In this document: positions 60,082 to 64,000 of the stretch, piece by piece
Position numbering within the stretch: the first letter of the stretch is position 1
Layout of the letters: every line of letters begins with the position of its first letter
Origin: an uncultured Anaeroplasmataceae bacterium
Lineage (GTDB): Bacteria > Bacillota_I > Bacilli_A > Acholeplasmatales > Anaeroplasmataceae
Length of the DNA: 64,000 nt
Direction of reading: 5' to 3'
Assembly (NCBI GenBank): GCA_910584005.1
Contig: CAJTXR010000003.1
Span: 124,001 to 188,000 of the forward strand
The notes under the pieces: generated by a model
The model's database searches: none
Told to the model about the DNA's origin: nothing
Seen by the model: the letters and a program-made list of their open reading frames with translations, nothing else
Made by a program: the position numbers and the translations under genes

Positions 60082-60090
60082 GAGGAACTT

Positions 60091-61302
60091 ATGGATAAAA
60101 AGGTATTTGTTGAACATCGAAAAAATATTGGCAATTTAATGATGGATTCATCCTTATTAATTGTTTTTTCAAAGCCTAAGGAGGATGTAAAAAAAGATGT
60201 AGATCGAAATTATTATTATTTATGTGGTAATTTTGAGTATAATAATATTGTTCTAATTTTAAAGCAGAAGAATCAAGTAAAGGAAATGATGTTTATAGAG
60301 CCTTATGATGATTTTAAGGCCAAATGGGTTGGGGCTCCTTTATCTAAGGATGAAGTGTATAAACAATCTGGTATTGAGGATATTCATTTTTTAAATGAAT
60401 TTGACTCTATAATTGATGCTCATTTAAAAGAGGTTACAAAAGTTTATTTAGATTTGAAAGATGAAAAAGATGCATATAGTAAAGAAATGCTATTAGCGAA
60501 GAAATGGAAAGAAGAGTACTCCCATTTAGTCATTTATAATGCGGAGAGTTTATTTAAATCTGTTCGTACCATAAAGCACCCTTTGGAAATAGAAGAAATG
60601 AAGCATGCAATAAAGATAACAAAATTAGGAATTGAGGCGATTCTTTCTAATATGAAAGAAAGCTATGAATACCAATTGGAAAGCTATTTTGATCAAGCAA
60701 TTAAATATAATGGTGCAACCGGATATGCTTTTCCAACCATTGCAGCAAGCGGGAAAAATGCTTGTTGTCTACATTATATGGCGAATGAAGATTTGGCCAA
60801 AAATGGGGATTTAATTTTATTTGATTTGGGATGTTCTTTTGATATGTACTGCTCAGATATTTCTAGAACATTTCCAGTAAATGGCAAATTTAGTCCTAGA
60901 CAAAAGGAAATATATACGATAGTTTTAGAAGGACAAGAACATGTCCTAAAGCATATTAAACCAGGAATTACAACAAAAGAATTGAATCAAATTTTAATTC
61001 AATTCTATGCGAAAAGATTAAAGGAAATTGGTTTGATACAAACTGACCAAGAAGTTATGAAATATTATTATCATGGGGTTTCCCACCATATTGGCTTAGA
61101 TTGCCATGATCTATGTGAGTATACACCTTTAAAACCTAATAGTATTATTTCTTGTGAGCCGGGATTATATATTGCTGAGGAAGGAATTGGTATTCGTATA
61201 GAAGATGATATCCTTGTGACAGAAACGGGATGTATTAATTTAAGTCAGGACATACTAAAAACAGTAGAAGAAATAGAACAATTTATGGAGGGTAAAAAAT
61301 GA
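60091..61302 (+). CDS. Xaa-Pro aminopeptidase (M24B)
   Basis: This 403-residue metallopeptidase has an N-terminal domain of about 170 residues and a pita-bread domain. The metal ligands are LFDLGCSFDMYCSDISRTF (two Asp), the His of SHHIGLDCHD, the Glu of SCEPGLY and IRIEDDILVT. The family removes N-terminal residues next to proline. AGGAGGAACTT precedes the ATG. The stop overlaps the start of the M29 gene (ATGA), so they are co-translated. Confidence 0.93.
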   Translation: MDKKVFVEHRKNIGNLMMDSSLLIVFSKPKEDVKKDVDRNYYYLCGNFEYNNIVLILKQKNQVKEMMFIEPYDDFKAKWVGAPLSKDEVYKQSGIEDIHFLNEFDSIIDAHLKEVTKVYLDLKDEKDAYSKEMLLAKKWKEEYSHLVIYNAESLFKSVRTIKHPLEIEEMKHAIKITKLGIEAILSNMKESYEYQLESYFDQAIKYNGATGYAFPTIAASGKNACCLHYMANEDLAKNGDLILFDLGCSFDMYCSDISRTFPVNGKFSPRQKEIYTIVLEGQEHVLKHIKPGITTKELNQILIQFYAKRLKEIGLIQTDQEVMKYYYHGVSHHIGLDCHDLCEYTPLKPNSIISCEPGLYIAEEGIGIRIEDDILVTETGCINLSQDILKTVEEIEQFMEGKK

Positions 61303-62528
61303 AAGAAGAAATTTTAAAGAATTATGCAAATTTAATTGTTAAGACAGGGGTAAATGTACAAACCAATCAAGATGTCATTATCAATGCTTCTGTTGAGGAT
61401 GCTTATTTTGTAAAATATGTGGTAGAGGCTGCTTATCAAGCAGGAGCACGTGAGGTAACTGTAGATTGGAGTTATCAGCCAATTACAAAGCTAGATTATG
61501 AATACCAAACCATAGACACTTTAAAAGAATTACCAGAATGGTATTTAAAGAAACAGGAATATAGAGTAGAAAAACTTCCAGCTATGATTCATATTGTGTC
61601 AGCCGATCCTGATGGATTATCTGGTATTGATCAGACCAAGGTATTAGAAGTACAAAAGGCAATAGGACCTACAATCATGAAATATAGAGAACAAATGGAT
61701 AATAAGCATCAATGGACCATTGTAGGTATTCCTGGTGAAAAGTGGGCAAAGAAAATTTTTCCTAAACTTTCAAAAGAAAAAGCGATTGATGCTTTATGGG
61801 ATGCAATTTTAAAAGTAACTCGCGTGTATGGAGATCCTATTCAAAACTGGGAAAATCATAATGCAAATCTAGCAGAAAAAACAAAAAAATTAAATGCTTT
61901 AAGAATTAAAACATTAACATATAAATCTAAAAATGGAACAGATTTTACAATTGGTATTCATCCAGAGATGAACTTTTTAGCTGGAGGGGAAACAACATAT
62001 AGTGGTGTTTTTTATAATCCGAACATGCCAACAGAAGAATGCTTTACTTCTCCAATTAAAACAAGTGCTAATGGAATTGTAATGGCAACGAAACCATTAT
62101 CTGTACGGGGTGTTTTAGTGGATCATTTCGGTTTCCGCTTTGAAAATGGAAAAGTAGTAGAAGTTCTTTGTGATAATCAAGAGTATAAGGATGTTTTAAA
62201 TAAACTAATTTCTACTGATGAAGGAGCATCTATGCTTGGGGAGGTAGCTCTTGTACCATTTGATTCCCCTGTAAATCAAACGAATTTACTATTTTATAAT
62301 ACCTTATATGATGAAAATGCATGTTGTCATTTAGCATTAGGGCGTGCTTTTAATGAGTGTATTAAGGAATATCAAAAAAAGACAAATGAAGAAATCAAAG
62401 ATATTGATTTAAATACTTCTATGATTCATGTTGATTTTATGATTGGAAGTAAGGATTTATCCATTACAGCAGAAACATACGATCATACTACAGTCCAAAT
62501 ATTTAAAGATGGTACATGGGCCATTTAG
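61299..62528 (+). CDS. Aminopeptidase, M29 family (AmpS/PepS-like)
   Basis: This 409-residue protein has the M29 signature pattern: an N-terminal alpha/beta domain and a C-terminal metal-binding part with LAGGETTYSGVF, GVLVDHFG, EVALVPFDSP and a final IHVDFMIGS. It lacks a signal peptide. It begins inside the stop of the M24 gene, so the two peptidases likely work on the same peptides in the cytoplasm. A strong hairpin lies directly after the stop. Confidence 0.93.
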   Translation: MKEEILKNYANLIVKTGVNVQTNQDVIINASVEDAYFVKYVVEAAYQAGAREVTVDWSYQPITKLDYEYQTIDTLKELPEWYLKKQEYRVEKLPAMIHIVSADPDGLSGIDQTKVLEVQKAIGPTIMKYREQMDNKHQWTIVGIPGEKWAKKIFPKLSKEKAIDALWDAILKVTRVYGDPIQNWENHNANLAEKTKKLNALRIKTLTYKSKNGTDFTIGIHPEMNFLAGGETTYSGVFYNPNMPTEECFTSPIKTSANGIVMATKPLSVRGVLVDHFGFRFENGKVVEVLCDNQEYKDVLNKLISTDEGASMLGEVALVPFDSPVNQTNLLFYNTLYDENACCHLALGRAFNECIKEYQKKTNEEIKDIDLNTSMIHVDFMIGSKDLSITAETYDHTTVQIFKDGTWAI

Positions 62529-62532
62529 GAAT

Positions 62533-62568
62533 AAAAGTACTCATTTGAATATGAGTACTTTTATTTTT
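62533..62568 (+). terminator. Intrinsic terminator after the M29 gene
   Basis: AAAAGTACTCAT (62533-62544) pairs with ATGAGTACTTTT (62551-62562) around TTGAAT and runs into a T tract. Confidence 0.85.
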
Positions 62569-62595
62569 GACAGAAAATGCGTTAAATGATACAAT
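62567..62595 (+). promoter_or_regulatory. Near-consensus sigma-A promoter
   Basis: TTGACA (62567-62572) and TACAAT (62590-62595) are 17 nt apart, 20 nt before the ATG at 62616. It is the best -35/-10 pair in the window. Confidence 0.8.
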
Positions 62596-62615
62596 AATAA
62601 AAAGGGTGTGATTTT

Positions 62616-64000
62616 ATGAAACAAGTTAAAGTTTTTGTTCAAGATAAACATACATTAATTTTAGAAGAAGGTGCTAACAAAGGGGATTCTATTGATTTAA
62701 CTTCTTTAAATACAGTAGATTTGAGTACGATTGAAAAAGCGATTGAAGATGGAAAAGATCAAATTTACAGAAAAAAAATAGAAGAGGAAAAGGAGATTCT
62801 TGCGGTATTACATCAAAAGGAATTACAAGAACTTAAACTTAAATTAGAGATATTAGATCAGCAACATCAATCCAATTTAAAATTAAAAGAGCTTGAATTA
62901 ACACAAAAGTTTGAAAAAGAGAAAAAAGATTTAGACTTGAATATAGAGCTATTAAAGGAAAGAAATCAAAAGGATACTGATCTTTTAAAATCAAATTTAA
63001 AAGTAGAGTATCAACAACAAATAGAGGCCTTAACCTATCAAATAAAAGAATTACAACTTAAGCAAGAACAAATGCTTACTGCCTTTAAAAATGAACAGGA
63101 AAGCAAAGCTAAGGAATATCTTTTAGAAACAGAACTTAAATTAAATCAATTAAAAGAAAAGCATCAAAAGGAAATCGATGAAAAAAATGAGCAATTAAAA
63201 CATAAAGAAGAAGCATATCTTTTATTACAACGACAAAAAGCATTATTGAATGTGAAACAAACGGGCGAGGATTTAGAAGCTTGGTGTGATAATGAAGTTA
63301 AATCCTATATGCAAAATGGACTTTTTAATTGTGTATGGAAGAAGGATAATTTAGTTATAAGGGATGAAGGAGAAGCTAAGGGAAGTAAGGCAGATTATTT
63401 ATTTTTGATCTATGCAACTGAACAGCATAATCCTCAAGAGCTGCTGGCTTCAATTTGTTTAGATATGAAGGATGAAAATCCAGATTCTATCAATAAAAAG
63501 AAAAACTCAGATTACTATGCTGCCTTAGATAAAAACCGCATCAAGAAAAATTGTAAATACGCTATATTAGTTTCCAATTTGGAATCAGATAAAACAAATG
63601 ATTTGCCTATTTTAAAAGTATCAGAGTATGCGGATATGTATGTGGTACGACCTGCATATTTAATGACATTTTTAAATATGGTAGCCTCTCTTACTAAGCG
63701 ATTTGCTGATTTAATTTTAGCAGATGAACAGGAAAAATTGGAATTATTAAATTCTAAGGAATTATTAGATCAGTTTAATGAATTGAAAAACACCTATATC
63801 GATAAGCCAATTCTTTCTCTAAAAACAAATATAGAAAAAATAAAAAAGAATAATGATAGTATAATAATGGCTTCTAAGGCGATTGAAGATTGTTGTTATG
63901 ACATAATAAATAGGCAGTTAGAGGCAATCCAGGAAAAGTTAAGCCGCTTTGAAATTAAAATTAGTTCGGCGTATCGGAAATATGATAAAAAGGAAAGGAA
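62616..64000 (+). CDS. DUF2130 coiled-coil protein (cut by window end)
   Basis: At least 461 residues are coded, with no stop before the end of the window. Residues 1-45 are a small start domain. Residues about 45-205 form a long charged coiled coil, and then a globular domain follows that fits DUF2130 (a nuclease-like fold is known for the family by structure prediction). It has GSKADYLFLIYATEQ, SICLDMKDENPDSINKK and SDYYAALDKNRIKKNCKYA, followed by YADMYVVRP. Family function is not established. AAGGGTGTGATTTT precedes the ATG. A strong promoter lies just upstream. Confidence 0.85.
   Translation, partial: MKQVKVFVQDKHTLILEEGANKGDSIDLTSLNTVDLSTIEKAIEDGKDQIYRKKIEEEKEILAVLHQKELQELKLKLEILDQQHQSNLKLKELELTQKFEKEKKDLDLNIELLKERNQKDTDLLKSNLKVEYQQQIEALTYQIKELQLKQEQMLTAFKNEQESKAKEYLLETELKLNQLKEKHQKEIDEKNEQLKHKEEAYLLLQRQKALLNVKQTGEDLEAWCDNEVKSYMQNGLFNCVWKKDNLVIRDEGEAKGSKADYLFLIYATEQHNPQELLASICLDMKDENPDSINKKKNSDYYAALDKNRIKKNCKYAILVSNLESDKTNDLPILKVSEYADMYVVRPAYLMTFLNMVASLTKRFADLILADEQEKLELLNSKELLDQFNELKNTYIDKPILSLKTNIEKIKKNNDSIIMASKAIEDCCYDIINRQLEAIQEKLSRFEIKISSAYRKYDKKER

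Noticed and set aside
1..64000. CRISPR arrays, tRNA genes, insertion sequences, prophage
   Set aside because: I saw no regularly spaced repeats, cloverleaf sequences, transposase motifs or phage structural genes on reading both strands; a dedicated search was not possible here.

Overview
The window is chromosomal DNA from a low-GC (very AT-rich) Firmicute that forms endospores. Spo0A, SpoIIE, SpoVT, YabG, YabP and YabQ are all encoded here, alongside MurA (peptidoglycan) and zinc-type S14 and L36. TGA is a stop codon. The class is probably Bacilli or an Erysipelotrichia-like lineage, but no rRNA is present to confirm this. I saw no tRNA, insertion sequence, CRISPR array or prophage.

Region 1 (1-3325) holds the end of a histidine kinase and an ABC/FtsX export pair. 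Region 2 (3395-18627) is a conserved minus-strand housekeeping and sporulation cluster: spoIIE-tilS-hpt-ftsH-rqcP, then yabP-yabQ-lysS and a hypothetical gene. About 6 kb of accessory DNA (6256-12470) splits it. That block carries a small XRE regulator, a LysR regulator, a heterodimeric multidrug-type ABC exporter and an FAD/Rieske oxidoreductase. Region 3 (18698-21956) is maf-dus and prs-pth. Region 4 (22038-27585) is an unusual run: a Na/Ca-type antiporter, two paralogous PHP phosphoesterases on either side of an alkaline-phosphatase-superfamily enzyme, and a shortened, atypical PTS enzyme I homologue. Region 5 (27655-37279) has spoVT, a HIT protein, a water-type aquaporin, spo0A (minus strand), an HD hydrolase, rnmV-rsmA-yabG-ispE, a metallophosphoesterase and murA. 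Region 6 (37403-39369) encodes a secreted cysteine-peptidase-like protein and a small membrane protein.

Region 7 (39432-54127) is a complete S10-spc-alpha ribosomal supercluster from rpsJ to rplQ, including secY, adk, map, infA and rpoA. It has a strong promoter and a structured leader. Region 8 (54161-56714) is a compact cassette of an ECF-like sigma factor, a single-pass membrane protein and a secreted cysteine-peptidase-like protein. A gene-poor stretch (56715-57155) with orphan hairpins follows. Region 9 (57156-64000) has a homodimer-type ABC exporter, an RlmI-like methyltransferase, two metallopeptidases (M24 and M29) and a DUF2130 coiled-coil protein cut by the window end.

The most interesting points are the promoter architecture of spo0A (a 0A box plus three copies of an 8-mer), the PHP/AP/PHP/EI-like cassette, the sigma/membrane/secreted-peptidase cassette, the palindrome-controlled peptidase gene at 37361, and the orphan terminator region before 57156. 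All functional statements come from reading motifs; no database search was run.
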